A stretch of 63,113 bases of DNA from Desulfobacterales bacterium (GCA_016218685.1 JACRDD010000014.1:1-63113); one strand, 5' to 3'; shown: positions 49,983 to 59,707, numbered from the stretch's first letter. Notes: generated by a model from the letters alone, not told the origin. Made by a program: numbers and translations.

Positions 49983-52061
49983 ATGCAAAGTCAAATCATC
50001 GACCACCGCCACCCCAAATGGGAGCGCCGCAAGGCGCGGGCGGCCTCCATTTTCGACCCCAAGTTCCTGGGGCCGGCCGCCGTACAGAGTGTGGCGATGC
50101 TGCATCCCAGGACCATGGCCGCCAATCCGGTGATGTTCGTCACCGAGATCGGCGCGTGCATGACCACGGCGGTCTTGATCGCGGACCTGGTGCAGGGCCG
50201 CGCGGCCTGGGCCTACACCCTGGCCGTGACCCTGATCCTCTGGCTGACGGTGCTGTGCGCCAATTTCGCCGAAGCCCTGGCCGAAGCCCGGGGCCAGGCC
50301 CAGGCCGATACCCTCAAGCGCACCCGGCGTGCCACGCCGGCCCGCCGGGTGACCGGCGACACCGAAGAGCCGGTAGGGTCGGAGGCGCTGGGTGAAGGCG
50401 ATATCGTGCGCGTGGCGGCCGGCGAGCTGATCCCCGGCGACGGTGAGATCATCGCCGGCGCCGCCAGCGTGGACGAATCGGCCATCACCGGCGAGTCGGC
50501 CCCGGTCCTGCGCGAAGCCGGCGGCGACCGTTCGGGGGTCACGGGCGGCACGCGCGTGCTCTCCGACGAGATCACCATCCGCATCACCGCGGCGGCCGGC
50601 GCCTCGTTCCTGGACCGCATGATCGCCCTGGTGGAGGGCGCCGTGCGCCAGAAGACGCCCAACGAACTGGCCCTCACCGTGACCCTGGCCGGCTTGACCC
50701 TGGCCTTCCTGATGGTGGTCGCCGCCCTGTGGCCCATCGGCCGTTACTTCGGCGTGGATCTGCCGATCCCGACCCTGGTCGCCCTGCTGGTGTGCCTGAT
50801 CCCCACCACCATCGGCGCCCTGCTGGCCGCCATCGGCCTGGCCGGCATGGACCGGGCCCTTGCGGCCAACGTGCTGGCCAAAAGCGGCAAGGCCGTGGAA
50901 CTGGCCGGCGACATCGACACCCTGCTGCTGGACAAGACCGGCACCATCACCATGGGCAACCGCCAGGCCACCCACTTCCACCCCCTGCCGGGGGTAAGCC
51001 TGGAGCGCCTGGCCCGGGCAGCCACCTGGGCCTCGCTGGGGGACCCCACGCCCGAGGGCCAATCCATCGTGGCTCTGGGCCATAAGACCCTGGGGGCCGA
51101 AGCCCCCCGGGAAGTGCCGGAAGCCCGCATGCTGGCCTTCAGCGCCCAGACGCGCATGAGCGGCCTGGATCTGCCCGACGGCCGCACCTTCCGCAAGGGG
51201 GCCCCCGACGCCATCCAGGCCCATGTCCAGGGCCAGGGCGGCCCGCTGCCGGCCGCGCTGCCGGAGACGGTGGCCGGCATCGCCCGCCAGGGCGGCACAC
51301 CCATCGTGGTGGCCGAGGGCCACACGATTCTCGGGGTGGTCGGCCTCTCGGACGTGCTCAAACCGGGTATCCAGGATCGTTTCGCGCGATTGCGGGCCAT
51401 GGGGCTGCGGGTGGTCATGGTGACCGGCGACAACCCGCTCACCGCGGCGGCCATCGCCAAGCAGGCCGGCGTGGACGATTTCATCGCCGAGGCCAAGCCC
51501 GAAGACAAGCTGGCCTACATCCGCCAGGCCCAGCGGACCGGCCGGCTCATCGCCATGATGGGCGACGGCACCAACGATGCGCCGGCCCTGGCCCAGGCCG
51601 ACATCGGCGTGGCCATGAACTCGGGCACCCAGGCGGCCAAGGAGGCGGGCAACATGGTGGACCTGGACAGCGACCCCACCAAGCTCATCGAGGTGATCGA
51701 GATCGGCAAGCAACTGCTCATGACCCGCGGGGCCCTGACCACCTTTTCCATCGCCAATGACCTGGCCAAGTACTTCGCCATCATCCCGGCCATGTTCATG
51801 CTGGCCATCCCACAGCTTGCGGCCCTCAACCTCATGGGCCTGGCCACCCCCCGGAGCGCCATTCTTTCGGCCCTGATCTTCAACGCCCTCATCATTCCGC
51901 TGCTGATCCCCATCGCCATCAAGGGGGTGCGCTACCGGCCCATGGGCGCCGACGCCATCCTGCGGCGCAACCTGCTGCTCTATGGGCTGGGCGGCATCCT
52001 GGCCCCCTTCGCCGGCATCAAGCTCATCGATTTGGGGTTGCACTGGCTGGGCGTCGCCTAG
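49983..52061 (+). CDS. kdpB: Potassium-transporting P-type ATPase subunit B
   Basis: This 692-residue P-type ATPase has [33 protein letters not shown] (phosphorylated Asp), [19 protein letters not shown] and the KdpB-specific [18 protein letters not shown] motif. It hydrolyses ATP to drive KdpA. GGAAGGAG is upstream. Confidence 0.98.
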   Translation: MQSQIIDHRHPKWERRKARAASIFDPKFLGPAAVQSVAMLHPRTMAANPVMFVTEIGACMTTAVLIADLVQGRAAWAYTLAVTLILWLTVLCANFAEALAEARGQAQADTLKRTRRATPARRVTGDTEEPVGSEALGEGDIVRVAAGELIPGDGEIIAGAASVDESAITGESAPVLREAGGDRSGVTGGTRVLSDEITIRITAAAGASFLDRMIALVEGAVRQKTPNELALTVTLAGLTLAFLMVVAALWPIGRYFGVDLPIPTLVALLVCLIPTTIGALLAAIGLAGMDRALAANVLAKSGKAVELAGDIDTLLLDKTGTITMGNRQATHFHPLPGVSLERLARAATWASLGDPTPEGQSIVALGHKTLGAEAPREVPEARMLAFSAQTRMSGLDLPDGRTFRKGAPDAIQAHVQGQGGPLPAALPETVAGIARQGGTPIVVAEGHTILGVVGLSDVLKPGIQDRFARLRAMGLRVVMVTGDNPLTAAAIAKQAGVDDFIAEAKPEDKLAYIRQAQRTGRLIAMMGDGTNDAPALAQADIGVAMNSGTQAAKEAGNMVDLDSDPTKLIEVIEIGKQLLMTRGALTTFSIANDLAKYFAIIPAMFMLAIPQLAALNLMGLATPRSAILSALIFNALIIPLLIPIAIKGVRYRPMGADAILRRNLLLYGLGGILAPFAGIKLIDLGLHWLGVA

Positions 52062-52069
52062 GAGGAGAC

Positions 52070-52657
52070 ATGCAGACCCACACCACCCGGCTCACCGGAA
52101 CGTCCCAGCTCGCCGCCTGCGGCCGGATCGTGCTGATCACCCTGGCGATCTGCAGCCTGGCCTATCCTCTGCTGATCCTGGCCATCGGGCAAGCCGTGAC
52201 ACCCTTTACGGCCAACGGTTCGCTGTTGCGCGGCAATGACGGCCGCATCGTGGGCAGCGCCGCGCTGGCCCAGGGCTTTGCCCGGCCCGAATACTTCTGG
52301 CCAAGGCCTTCGGCCGTGGATTACAATGCCTCGGCGGCCGGCGGCAGCAACCTGTCGCCCGCCAACCCGGCCCTGCGCGCGCGGGCGGAAGATTTGCTCG
52401 GCCGGCTGGGACGCGAAGCTGGGTCAGCGGTGCCGGCCGATCTGGTGACGGCCTCGGGCAGCGGCCTGGACCCGCACATCACCCTGGCGGCCGCGCGCTG
52501 GCAGACTCGGCGCGTGGCAACGGCCCGGGGCCTGCCGGCGGAGGACGTGGCGGCACTGATAGAAAAGCACGCCCGGCGTTCAGAGGCCTTCTTTGCACCC
52601 GAGCCTTTGGTAAACGTACTCCTGCTGAACATCGCGCTGGACCGAGGAACCCCATGA
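52070..52657 (+). CDS. kdpC: Potassium-transporting ATPase subunit C
   Basis: This 195-residue protein has one N-terminal helix (IVLITLAICSLAYPLLILAIG), GSAALAQGFARPEYFWPRPSAVDYNASAAGGSNLSPANPAL and VNVLLLNIALD, all conserved in KdpC. It increases the affinity of the complex. AGGAGGAG precedes the ATG; the stop overlaps the next gene (ATGA). Confidence 0.97.
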   Translation: MQTHTTRLTGTSQLAACGRIVLITLAICSLAYPLLILAIGQAVTPFTANGSLLRGNDGRIVGSAALAQGFARPEYFWPRPSAVDYNASAAGGSNLSPANPALRARAEDLLGRLGREAGSAVPADLVTASGSGLDPHITLAAARWQTRRVATARGLPAEDVAALIEKHARRSEAFFAPEPLVNVLLLNIALDRGTP

Positions 52658-53832
52658 CCACTCACGATCAACGAGCCGATAGCTTTCTGCGCCTGATCCG
52701 CCGCTCCCGGCGCGGCCGGCTCAAGATCTACCTGGGCTACGCCGCCGGGGTGGGCAAGACCTACCAGATGCTGCTCGAAGCCCACCGGCTCCGGACCGAC
52801 GGCATCGATGTGGCCGTCGGCCTGGTGGAGACCCACGGCCGGGCCGAGACCGAGGCGCTGCTGGCCGGGCTGGCAGCGATCCCACGGCGCAAGCTCACCT
52901 ACCGCGGCATCGAGATCGAAGAGCTGGATCTGGCGGCCGTGCTGGCGCGCCGGCCGGCTGTGGTGCTGGTGGATGAACTGGCCCACACCAACGTACCAGG
53001 CAGCCAACACGCCAAGCGCCACCAGGATGTGGAAGCGATCCTGGCGGCGGGTATCCACGTCATCTCCACCTTGAATATCCAGCACCTGGAGAGCCTGTAC
53101 GAGACTGTCGAGCGCGCCACCGGCGTCCGGGTGCGCGAGCGCATTCCCGACCCGGCGGTGCTCGAAGCCGATCAACTGGTCAATGTGGATCTGACCACCG
53201 AAGATCTGCGCCGGCGGGTGGCCGAGGGCAAAGTCTACACCAGCGAACGCATCGAGACCGCCTTGGAGAACTTCTTCAAACCCGCCAACCTGGAGCAGTT
53301 GCGCGAGCTCACCCTGCGCGAACTGGCGGCCCAGATCGACGCCCGCCGCCGCGACCCCCTGGATGCAGAGCTGCCCGCCAGTCCGGACCAGGTGGCGGTC
53401 TGCCTCAGCTCCCGGGGGCCCAACAGCGAAGCCCTGCTGCGCTACGCCTCGCGCCTGGCCGGCCGCCTGAACCGCAACTGGTATGCCCTGTATGTACAAA
53501 CCGCCAAGGAGCATCCCTCGGCCATCGATGCCGCCACCCAGCGCCTGCTGGCCAACACCCTGAGCCTGGCTAAGCAACTGGGCGCCACGGTGTTCACCTA
53601 CAAGGGCGACGATGTGGTCAAGACCATCCTGCAGTTCGCCAGGGAGTACCGCGTGGGCCACATCGTCATCGGCACGCCGGGCAAGCAGCCGCCCTTCTGG
53701 AAACGGCTGCGAGGAACCGGCACGATCGTCGACCGGCTGGTCAGCGAGGGCATCGGCATCACCGTCGTGGTGCTGGACACCAAGGCGATAGCGCACCGGG
53801 GGCCGGAGCGCCGCCGTCAAAAACGGCCATGA
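52654..53832 (+). CDS. kdpD: Truncated KdpD: N-terminal sensor and USP domain, no kinase
   Basis: This 392-residue protein holds the KdpD N-terminal domain (about 1-210, with Walker-A-like GYAAGVGKTYQMLLEA, GLVETHGRAETEALL, VVLVDELAHTNVPGS and DVISTLNIQHLE-type motifs) and a USP-like domain (about 235-370, VAVCLSSRGPNSEALLRYASRLAGRLN and VGHIVIGTPGKQPPFWKRL). The transmembrane and histidine-kinase parts of full KdpD are absent; the stop is followed at once by another gene and no kdpE is present. Short KdpD proteins are known to occur elsewhere and can bind c-di-AMP in full versions. It overlaps kdpC by four bases. Confidence 0.92.
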   Translation: MTTHDQRADSFLRLIRRSRRGRLKIYLGYAAGVGKTYQMLLEAHRLRTDGIDVAVGLVETHGRAETEALLAGLAAIPRRKLTYRGIEIEELDLAAVLARRPAVVLVDELAHTNVPGSQHAKRHQDVEAILAAGIHVISTLNIQHLESLYETVERATGVRVRERIPDPAVLEADQLVNVDLTTEDLRRRVAEGKVYTSERIETALENFFKPANLEQLRELTLRELAAQIDARRRDPLDAELPASPDQVAVCLSSRGPNSEALLRYASRLAGRLNRNWYALYVQTAKEHPSAIDAATQRLLANTLSLAKQLGATVFTYKGDDVVKTILQFAREYRVGHIVIGTPGKQPPFWKRLRGTGTIVDRLVSEGIGITVVVLDTKAIAHRGPERRRQKRP

Positions 53833-53871
53833 CCGTTGCAATCCAAAAGCTTCTGTTTTAAAGATGCGCCC

Positions 53872-55350
53872 ATGAACCCTTCGCCCAGCGACCCCTTCAC
53901 CGCGAATCCGACGCCGCTGAAGCTTTTCGTGCGCTCGGGCCTGTCAGCGGGCACCGAATACGCGCCCACGGACGAGTTTGTCATCGGCCGGGGCTCGGGC
54001 TGTTTGGTGCAGCTCAAGGACGAGGTGGTCAGCCGCACTCATTGCAAACTCTTCTGGGAGCAGGGCCGCTGGTGGATCGAGGATCTTAAGAGCGCCAACG
54101 GCCTTTTCATCGGCGAGCGGCGCATCGCCCGCGAGCCCATTGCGGATCGCGTCGTGGTGCAGTTGGGCGCCGGCGGCCCGGCCATCGAACTGGTGGTCAC
54201 CCTGCCCGCCCCGCCGCCTCAAACGCCGCCGCCGGCGCAGCCTTCACGTCCCGCGCCGGCCGACCTGGATCGTTATAAATCCCACTACTTCGGCGAGTCC
54301 GAGGAGCCGGCCGGCGAGCATACCATCATGGTGCGCCGGGCCTTCGCCGAAGTGCGCCAGAAGCAGCGCCGCTTTTACTTCGCAATCATCGCCGGGGTCG
54401 TCCTGCTGCTGGTGCTGACCTCGGCCTACGCCATTTATCGCCATGTGCAGCACGGCCGCCAGCGGGAGATCGCCGCCGATATCTTCTACAAGATGAAAGC
54501 CCAGGAAGTACTTTTGGCCCAGATCGTCGCCGCCGCCGAGCAGCAGCGCACGGCCGAATCCCAGGCCCGGGTGGCAGATCTCAAGCAGCGCCAGAGCGAA
54601 ATGGAGACGAGCTACAACAAATTTACCGACACGCTGGATGTCTACAGCAAGGGCCTGAGCGAAGAAGAGCGACTGGTGCTCAAGACCGCCCGGGCCTTCG
54701 GCGAGTGCGAACTGGTCATCCCCGAAGATTTTAACCGCACGGTGATGCAGTACATCGCCCGCTGGAAGGAGAGCGGCCGCTTGCAGCGCGCCGTGGCCCG
54801 CGCCCGGGACAAGGGCTACATCCCGCTCATCACCCGCGCCCTGGCCGAACAGGGGCTACCGCCCCAGTTCTTCTACCTGGCCCTGCAGGAGAGCAGCATG
54901 GATGTCAACGCCGTGGGACCGCCCACGCGCTTCGGCATCGCCAAGGGCATGTGGCAGTTCATCCCGGCCACGGCGGACCGATATGGCCTGCGCACCGGTC
55001 CGCTGAGCGATGCGGCCCAGCCCGATCCCCAGGACGAGCGCCACCATTTTCAGCGCGCCACCCTGGCCGCGGCCCGCTACCTGCGCGACATCTACGCCAC
55101 CGACGCCCAGGCCTCGGGCCTGCTGGTGATGGCCGCCTATAACTGGGGCGAAAACCGCGTGGTGCCGCTGCTGCAGACCATGCCCCAGAACCCCCGCCAG
55201 CGCAACTTCTGGGAACTGCTGGGCAAATACCGCGCCAAGATCCCGGACGAGACCTACGACTACGTCTTTTCGATCTTCTCGGCGGCGGTGATCGGCGAGA
55301 ACCCGCGCCTGTTCGGCTTCGAGTTCGACAATCCGCTGGGAGCAAAGTGA
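53872..55350 (+). CDS. FHA domain fused through a membrane helix to a lytic transglycosylase (SLT)
   Basis: This 492-residue protein has an FHA domain (about 12-108; EFVIGRGSGCLVQLKDEVVSRTHCKLFW and DLKSANGLFIGERRI), a Pro-rich linker (112-130), a transmembrane helix (about 168-188), a coiled coil (about 195-255) and a MltD-type SLT domain (about 325-480) with catalytic Glu340 in YLALQESSMDVNAVGP and MWQFIPATADRYGL. The N-terminus would be cytoplasmic, able to read phosphothreonine, and the SLT domain periplasmic, cutting peptidoglycan. It is 39 bases after kdpD. Confidence 0.88.
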   Translation: MNPSPSDPFTANPTPLKLFVRSGLSAGTEYAPTDEFVIGRGSGCLVQLKDEVVSRTHCKLFWEQGRWWIEDLKSANGLFIGERRIAREPIADRVVVQLGAGGPAIELVVTLPAPPPQTPPPAQPSRPAPADLDRYKSHYFGESEEPAGEHTIMVRRAFAEVRQKQRRFYFAIIAGVVLLLVLTSAYAIYRHVQHGRQREIAADIFYKMKAQEVLLAQIVAAAEQQRTAESQARVADLKQRQSEMETSYNKFTDTLDVYSKGLSEEERLVLKTARAFGECELVIPEDFNRTVMQYIARWKESGRLQRAVARARDKGYIPLITRALAEQGLPPQFFYLALQESSMDVNAVGPPTRFGIAKGMWQFIPATADRYGLRTGPLSDAAQPDPQDERHHFQRATLAAARYLRDIYATDAQASGLLVMAAYNWGENRVVPLLQTMPQNPRQRNFWELLGKYRAKIPDETYDYVFSIFSAAVIGENPRLFGFEFDNPLGAK

Positions 55351-55357
55351 AGTCGCC

Positions 55358-56200
55358 TCAACACCCCGTCTTTATCCCCCCCTTGGCATACAGCTCATAA
55401 AAATGATGCGTCGGCCCATGGCCCTTGCCGATCGCCAGGGCGTGGGCGATGGCGCCGGTGACATAGTGTTTGGCGCGGCGCACCGCCTCGGGAAAGGCAC
55501 ACCCCCGGGCCAGCCAGGCGGCAATGGCCGAGGAAAAGGTGCAGCCGGTGCCGTGGGTGTGGCGCGTGGCGATGCGCGGGTCGCTCAGTTCGACAAAATC
55601 CTTTCCATCATAAAGGATGTCCACCGATCGATCGCCCCCCAGATGGCCGCCTTTGAGGACCACGTTGGGAACCCCCATCTCGACGATACGGCGGGCCGCC
55701 GCCCGCATCTGTTCCAAATCTTTGATCTCAGCGCCGGTGAGCAGCTCGGCCTCGGGAATGTTGGGGGTCACCACCCGGGCCAGGGGGAAGAGACGATCTA
55801 TCAATGCCTGGCGCGCGTCGGGCTGGAGCAAGGCATAGCCGCTCTTGGAGACCATCACCGGATCGAGCACCACCGGCGGCCGCTGGACCGATCCCAGGGC
55901 CGCGGCAATGGCTTCGATGAGCGCCACGCTCGAAACCATGCCGATCTTCACCGCCTGGATCTCGGTGTCCTCGAACAAGCAGACGATCTGATCGTGCACG
56001 ATCTGGGGGATCATCTCCTGGATGGCGTACACCTTCTGGGTGTTCTGCACGGTCACGGCCGTGATGGCGCTCATGCCGAAAACCCCCAGGGCCTGAAAGG
56101 TCTTCAAGTCGGCCTGAATGCCGGCGCCCCCCGAACTGTCCGACCCGGCGATGGTCAGGGCGATGGGCAGACGCGGCAGTTTTTTCCGTGTCGTGGGCAT
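55358..56200 (-). CDS. thiD: Hydroxymethylpyrimidine/phosphomethylpyrimidine kinase
   Basis: This 280-residue ribokinase-type enzyme has LTIAGSDSSGGAGIQADLKTF, ITAVTVQNT, VKIGMVSS, VVLDPVMVSKSG, VLKGGHLGG and HGTGCTFSSAIAAWLA, all ThiD motifs. It phosphorylates HMP and HMP-P for thiamin synthesis. It is alone on the minus strand, converging with the FHA-SLT gene. Confidence 0.96.
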   Translation of the reverse strand: MPTTRKKLPRLPIALTIAGSDSSGGAGIQADLKTFQALGVFGMSAITAVTVQNTQKVYAIQEMIPQIVHDQIVCLFEDTEIQAVKIGMVSSVALIEAIAAALGSVQRPPVVLDPVMVSKSGYALLQPDARQALIDRLFPLARVVTPNIPEAELLTGAEIKDLEQMRAAARRIVEMGVPNVVLKGGHLGGDRSVDILYDGKDFVELSDPRIATRHTHGTGCTFSSAIAAWLARGCAFPEAVRRAKHYVTGAIAHALAIGKGHGPTHHFYELYAKGGIKTGC

Positions 56201-56520
56201 TTGTGTCCTACCTCCCTTGGAAGTAAAAATATCTCTTTGTATGTGAATTACTTATCTTGAAAGCGGCCCTTTGCCAATAGGCCGGTGCCATATGGTTGAC
56301 GCCCCGGGTTACAAAATCGAACACTGCCGGATTGCGAAGATGTTGAGGGGGTTACCACCATCGCGCGCCTTTCCGCAGAGGCATTTTGAAACTCGACTGT
56401 CGCATTTTTTGTACTTGGCGGAAGCGGCCCGCCTCGATCCACCCATCATCCCATAGCCCCTTCAGTTACCGAAGCAACTTAAATTCAATCAGATAGCAAC
56501 AAGCAGGCACGACCAACCAA
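56201..56520. other. Intergenic stretch with no recognised gene
   Basis: Between thiD and the sigma-54 promoter I see no coding frame of merit, RNA gene or repeat. It may contain the thiD promoter (near 56220) and sites for a sigma-54 activator. Confidence 0.4.
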
Positions 56521-56523
56521 GGA

Positions 56524-56540
56524 TTGGCACCTGGATTGCA
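56524..56540 (+). promoter_or_regulatory. Sigma-54 (-24/-12) promoter
   Basis: TTGGCAC (56524-56530) followed after five bases by TTGCA (56536-56540) gives GG and GC exactly ten bases apart, an almost perfect YTGGCAC-N5-TTGCA sigma-54 site. Transcription would begin near 56551, shortly before the riboswitch. Two NtrC-type activators are encoded in this window, but which one acts here is unknown. Confidence 0.8.
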
Positions 56541-56570
56541 TTAGGACTTCACGGCTTAAGTTCTCTTGAA

Positions 56571-56676
56571 CTTGCCCGAGAAAGGCAAACCACACCGAAA
56601 GGGTGGGACGCACAGCCACTGGCCTAACTCTTCTCCCTTGACGAGAAGATAAGGCAGCAGGGCAACCGAAGGCAAG
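56571..56676 (+). promoter_or_regulatory. Cyclic di-GMP-I (GEMM-I) riboswitch aptamer
   Basis: CTTGCC (56571-56576) pairs with GGCAAG (56671-56676) as P1. Inside are the invariant blocks GGCAAACC, CGAAAGGGTGGGACGCA, CAGCCACTGGCCTAA, and the second stem with its tetraloop-receptor side AAGGCAGCAGGGCAACCGAA. The ligand-contact position equivalent to G20 of the Vc2 aptamer is G by my alignment, which favours c-di-GMP over cGAMP. The downstream 60 bases lack an obvious terminator, so control of translation (ribosome-binding site GGAGG at 56727) is the likelier output. Confidence 0.9.
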
Positions 56677-56738
56677 CGGATGCGATTCTTCGCGGATCCA
56701 CCGATTGTCTCAAAAATAATCGCCACGGAGGTTCGCGC

Positions 56739-58466
56739 ATGAAGGTCTTGTTCCGCGAGGGTTGTAGAAGACTGCTTACGGCAGCACTATTCACCGGTTT
56801 TCTTTGCTTCAGTGCCATTCCGCTTTACGCGGCCCAGGTAACACTACAGTGGGATGCAAACAGTCCGGCACCCCAAGGGTATCGCTTGTTCCAGCGCCTG
56901 GCCAGCGGCACTTATAATTACAGCGCGCCCGTATGGACGGGCGCCGGCACGACCTGCACCATCAACAATCTTCTGGATGGGACCACTTACTACTTCGTGG
57001 CCCGCGCCTACATCGGACCCGATCAGAGCGGAAACTCCAACGAAGTAAACTTTACTTCCCTTGTACCGACGCCAACCCCCACGCCGACGCCTCGGCCCAC
57101 AGCCACTCCGACGCCGACGCCCCGGCCCACAGCTACTCCGACGCCGACGCCCCGGCCTACGGCCACTCCGACGCCGACGCCTCGGCCCACGGCTACTCCG
57201 ACGCCGACGCCCCGGCCCACAGCTACTCCTACTCCTGCTCCGACGCCTGCTTCCGTGACGATGGTGTTCGGGAATACGCCCGATGCCGATTATCCAGGCA
57301 CCGCGCAGGATACTTTCATCAATATCAATACCAACGTGAATTTCTCCTCTGGCCAGTTGAACACTTACACCTGGCCGCGCAACATGCCAGCCAACGCCGT
57401 GCTTATCAAATTCGATCTGTCCCGGATTCCGGCCGATGCGCGCATCCAGAGCGCCGTGCTAACGCTGTACCAAACCAGCGGCGGCGGGGATGCCGCATAC
57501 GATGTCTCCGCGCACAAAGTCATTCATCGCAATCCGGATCTGCGCGCCGCCACCGGTTACACCTACGACGGCGTCAACAACTGGACCGCGAGCACGACTT
57601 GCTACAACAGCATTCCCCTGGCCCAGGCCGATATCGCTCCGGCCGAGGACGTAAACAGCCTGGATGCAAGTCCGGGATACAAGAACTGGGATGTCACCGG
57701 CATGGTCCGGGATTGGGCCGGCGCTCCGTCTGCTAACTATGGATTGATGCTCAATTCCGATGCGGTCGCCGCCTCAAGCAGCCACCGCTTCTTCGCCTCC
57801 AGCGAAGCCAGTAACGCCGCTCAGAGGCCCACTCTGGAAGTAACCTACACGCTTCCGGTCGTTAAAACGGTAGTGTTCGGGGATGTGCCCGATGCCGAGC
57901 ATCCCGGCACCCTGCAGGATACCTTCATCAATATCAATACGAACGTGAATGTCACCAGCGGCCAATTGAACACCTACACCTGGCCTCGAAACATGCCGGC
58001 CAATGCCGTACTGATCAAACTCAATCTGTCCCGGATTCCTGCGGGCGCCCACATCGAGAGCGCCGTTCTGACCATGTACCAAACCGGTGCCGGCGGCGAT
58101 GCAACCTACGATGTCTCCGTGCACAAAGTCATAAATCGTAACCCCAACATAGGGGCCGCGACCGGCTATACCTATGACGGTGTCAACAACTGGACCGCCA
58201 GCACAGCCTGTTACAATGGCATTCCCCTGGCCCAGGCCGATATCGCTCCGGCCGAGGATGTGAACAGCCTGGCTACAAGCCTGGGGTATAAGACCTGGGA
58301 TGTCACCAATATGGCACAGGCATGGGTCGATAATGCGGGGTCGAACTACGGCTTGATGCTCAATTCCGATGCCGTGGCCGCCTCCAGCAGCTACCGCTTC
58401 TTCGCCTCCAGCGAAGCGAGCAACGCTGCCCAGCGGCCGTGTCTGGTCATAACCTATTCGTATTGA
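56739..58466 (+). CDS. Secreted protein with fibronectin-like domain, Pro-Thr linker and two CBM96/DNRLRE domains
   Basis: This 575-residue protein has a signal peptide (SAIPLYAAQ), a fibronectin type III-like domain (about 34-108), a [10 protein letters not shown] repeat linker (about 108-175), and two tandem DNRLRE (CBM96-type carbohydrate-binding) domains (about 178-375 and 380-575) that are nearly identical to each other over long stretches (for example [18 protein letters not shown] and [12 protein letters not shown]). No C-terminal anchor is seen. It is probably a secreted matrix or adhesion protein, controlled by the sigma-54 promoter and c-di-GMP riboswitch upstream. Confidence 0.88.
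   Translation: MKVLFREGCRRLLTAALFTGFLCFSAIPLYAAQVTLQWDANSPAPQGYRLFQRLASGTYNYSAPVWTGAGTTCTINNLLDGTTYYFVARAYIGPDQSGNSNEVNFTSLVPTPTPTPTPRPTATPTPTPRPTATPTPTPRPTATPTPTPRPTATPTPTPRPTATPTPAPTPASVTMVFGNTPDADYPGTAQDTFININTNVNFSSGQLNTYTWPRNMPANAVLIKFDLSRIPADARIQSAVLTLYQTSGGGDAAYDVSAHKVIHRNPDLRAATGYTYDGVNNWTASTTCYNSIPLAQADIAPAEDVNSLDASPGYKNWDVTGMVRDWAGAPSANYGLMLNSDAVAASSSHRFFASSEASNAAQRPTLEVTYTLPVVKTVVFGDVPDAEHPGTLQDTFININTNVNVTSGQLNTYTWPRNMPANAVLIKLNLSRIPAGAHIESAVLTMYQTGAGGDATYDVSVHKVINRNPNIGAATGYTYDGVNNWTASTACYNGIPLAQADIAPAEDVNSLATSLGYKTWDVTNMAQAWVDNAGSNYGLMLNSDAVAASSSYRFFASSEASNAAQRPCLVITYSY
57091..57240 (+). repeat. Five 30-bp direct repeats encoding [10 protein letters not shown]
   Basis: Units start at 57091, 57121, 57151, 57181 and 57211, and differ by a few silent or near-silent changes such as CTCGGCC/CCCGGCC and ACAGC/ACGGC; the last unit diverges at its end. 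They encode the proline-threonine linker of the secreted protein and are a likely site of length variation by slippage. Confidence 0.9.
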
Positions 58467-58510
58467 ATAGCGAAATAGAAGCAGCTTCGGCGATCTTCTG
58501 ATAGGTGCAA

Positions 58511-58548
58511 AAAAAGACCCCGTGGGATCAACCCCACGGGGTCTTTGC
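58511..58548. terminator. Bidirectional intrinsic terminator
   Basis: GACCCCGTGGG (58516-58526) pairs perfectly with CCCACGGGGTC (58533-58543). On the minus strand it is followed by seven T, ending prfB; on the plus strand by TTTGCTTT, ending the secreted-protein gene. It is between two convergent genes. Confidence 0.93.
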
Positions 58549-58554
58549 TTTGCA

Positions 58555-59653
58555 TCAGGCTTTTCCCGCCAGCAGCACGCCCTCGATCAGGGCATCCAGA
58601 TTGCCGTCCAGAATGCTGTTCACGTTGCCGGTTTCCATGTTGGTGCGGTGGTCCTTGACCAGTTGGTAGGGGTGCAGCACGTAGGAGCGGATCTGGCTGC
58701 CCCAGGCGATCTCTTCCTTGTTGTCGTGCATCTGCTGCAGTTCGGCGTCCTGCTTTTGCTTCTCGGCCTGGTAGAGGCGCGCGCGCAGGACTTTCATGGC
58801 CATCTCCTTGTTGCGGTGCTGGGATTTCTCCTGCTGGCACTGCACCGCGATGCCGGTGGGCAGGTGGGTGATGCGGATGGCGCTGGAGGTTTTGTTGACG
58901 TGCTGTCCGCCCGAGCCGCTGGCGCGGAAGGTGTCGATGCGCAGGTCTTTGTCTTCGATCTGGATGACGATATCGTTGTCCACCTCGGGGTAGACGAAGA
59001 CCGAAGCAAACGAAGTCTGGCGCTTGCCGCTGGCGTTGTAGGGCGAGATGCGCACCAGGCGGTGCACCCCGATCTCGGATTTGAGGTAGCCGAAGGCGTA
59101 TTGGCCCTTGACGGTGAAGGTGGTGCTCTTGATGCCGGCCTCGTCGCCGGGCTGGATGTCGACGATTTCGGTCTTGAAGCCGCGCTGTTCGCACCAGCGC
59201 AGGTACATGCGGAACATCATCTCGGCCCAGTCCTGGGCGTCGGTGCCGCCGGCGCCGGCATTGATGGAGACGATGGCGTTGTTGGTGTCCTGCTCGCCGT
59301 CGAGCATCAGGCCGAGGGAAAAGGCGTGCGCCCGCCTGGCCAGATCTTCGGCCTGGCGCTGGACTTCGGCCAGGGTCTGCTCGTCCCCCTCGTCCAGGGC
59401 CATGGCGGTCAGCAGTTCGCTGTCATCCAATTCCGATACCAGGGTGCGATAGGCGTCCAGTTGGGAGGTCAGAAAGGTTTGCTCTTTGAGCAGCGGCGTG
59501 GCGGCCTCGGGCTTGTCCCAGAAGCCGTTTTTGGAAATGATGCTCTCCAGCTCCTTGAGGCGGTTCTGCTTGGCTTCTAAGTCAAAGACATTCTCCGAGC
59601 TGGGATAATTTGGCGCGCAGGGCTTTCTGGGTTTGCTTGATTTCGACGGACAT
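58555..59653 (-). CDS. prfB: Peptide chain release factor 2 with programmed +1 frameshift
   Basis: RF2 recognises UGA and UAA. The ATG at 59653 has AAGGAGG upstream. After 23 codons the frame meets CTTTGAC (59587-59581), the classic slippery site, preceded by GGAG as an internal Shine-Dalgarno; a +1 shift then joins the main frame, giving 365 residues. The GGQ motif SGSGGQHVNKTSS is intact. The anticodon-like tripeptide is SPY (in RLVRISPYNASGKRQTSF) where most RF2 proteins have SPF. Confidence 0.96.
59581..59587 (-). promoter_or_regulatory. Programmed +1 frameshift site CTTTGAC
   Basis: Read on the minus strand the bases are CTT TGA C. RF2 levels control the outcome: scarce RF2 leaves the UGA unread and favours the +1 shift. 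The GGAG six bases upstream serves as the stimulatory Shine-Dalgarno sequence. Confidence 0.93.
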
Positions 59654-59707
59654 GGCGGCGACCTCCTTGGATTTTTTGGGGTTATTCTATACTTGGACGG
59701 GGTAATG

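Noticed and set aside
49203..52043. A 946-codon open frame on the minus strand
   Set aside because: It lies antisense to kdpA and kdpB, which are certain; its sequence is Gly/His/Gln-rich and low in variety, the usual shadow of high-GC coding DNA.
56571..56676. Possibility that the riboswitch is the cGAMP (GEMM-Ib) type
   Set aside because: Geobacter-type cGAMP riboswitches carry A at the position equivalent to G20; by my alignment this one has G. The alignment was by eye, so it is not excluded.
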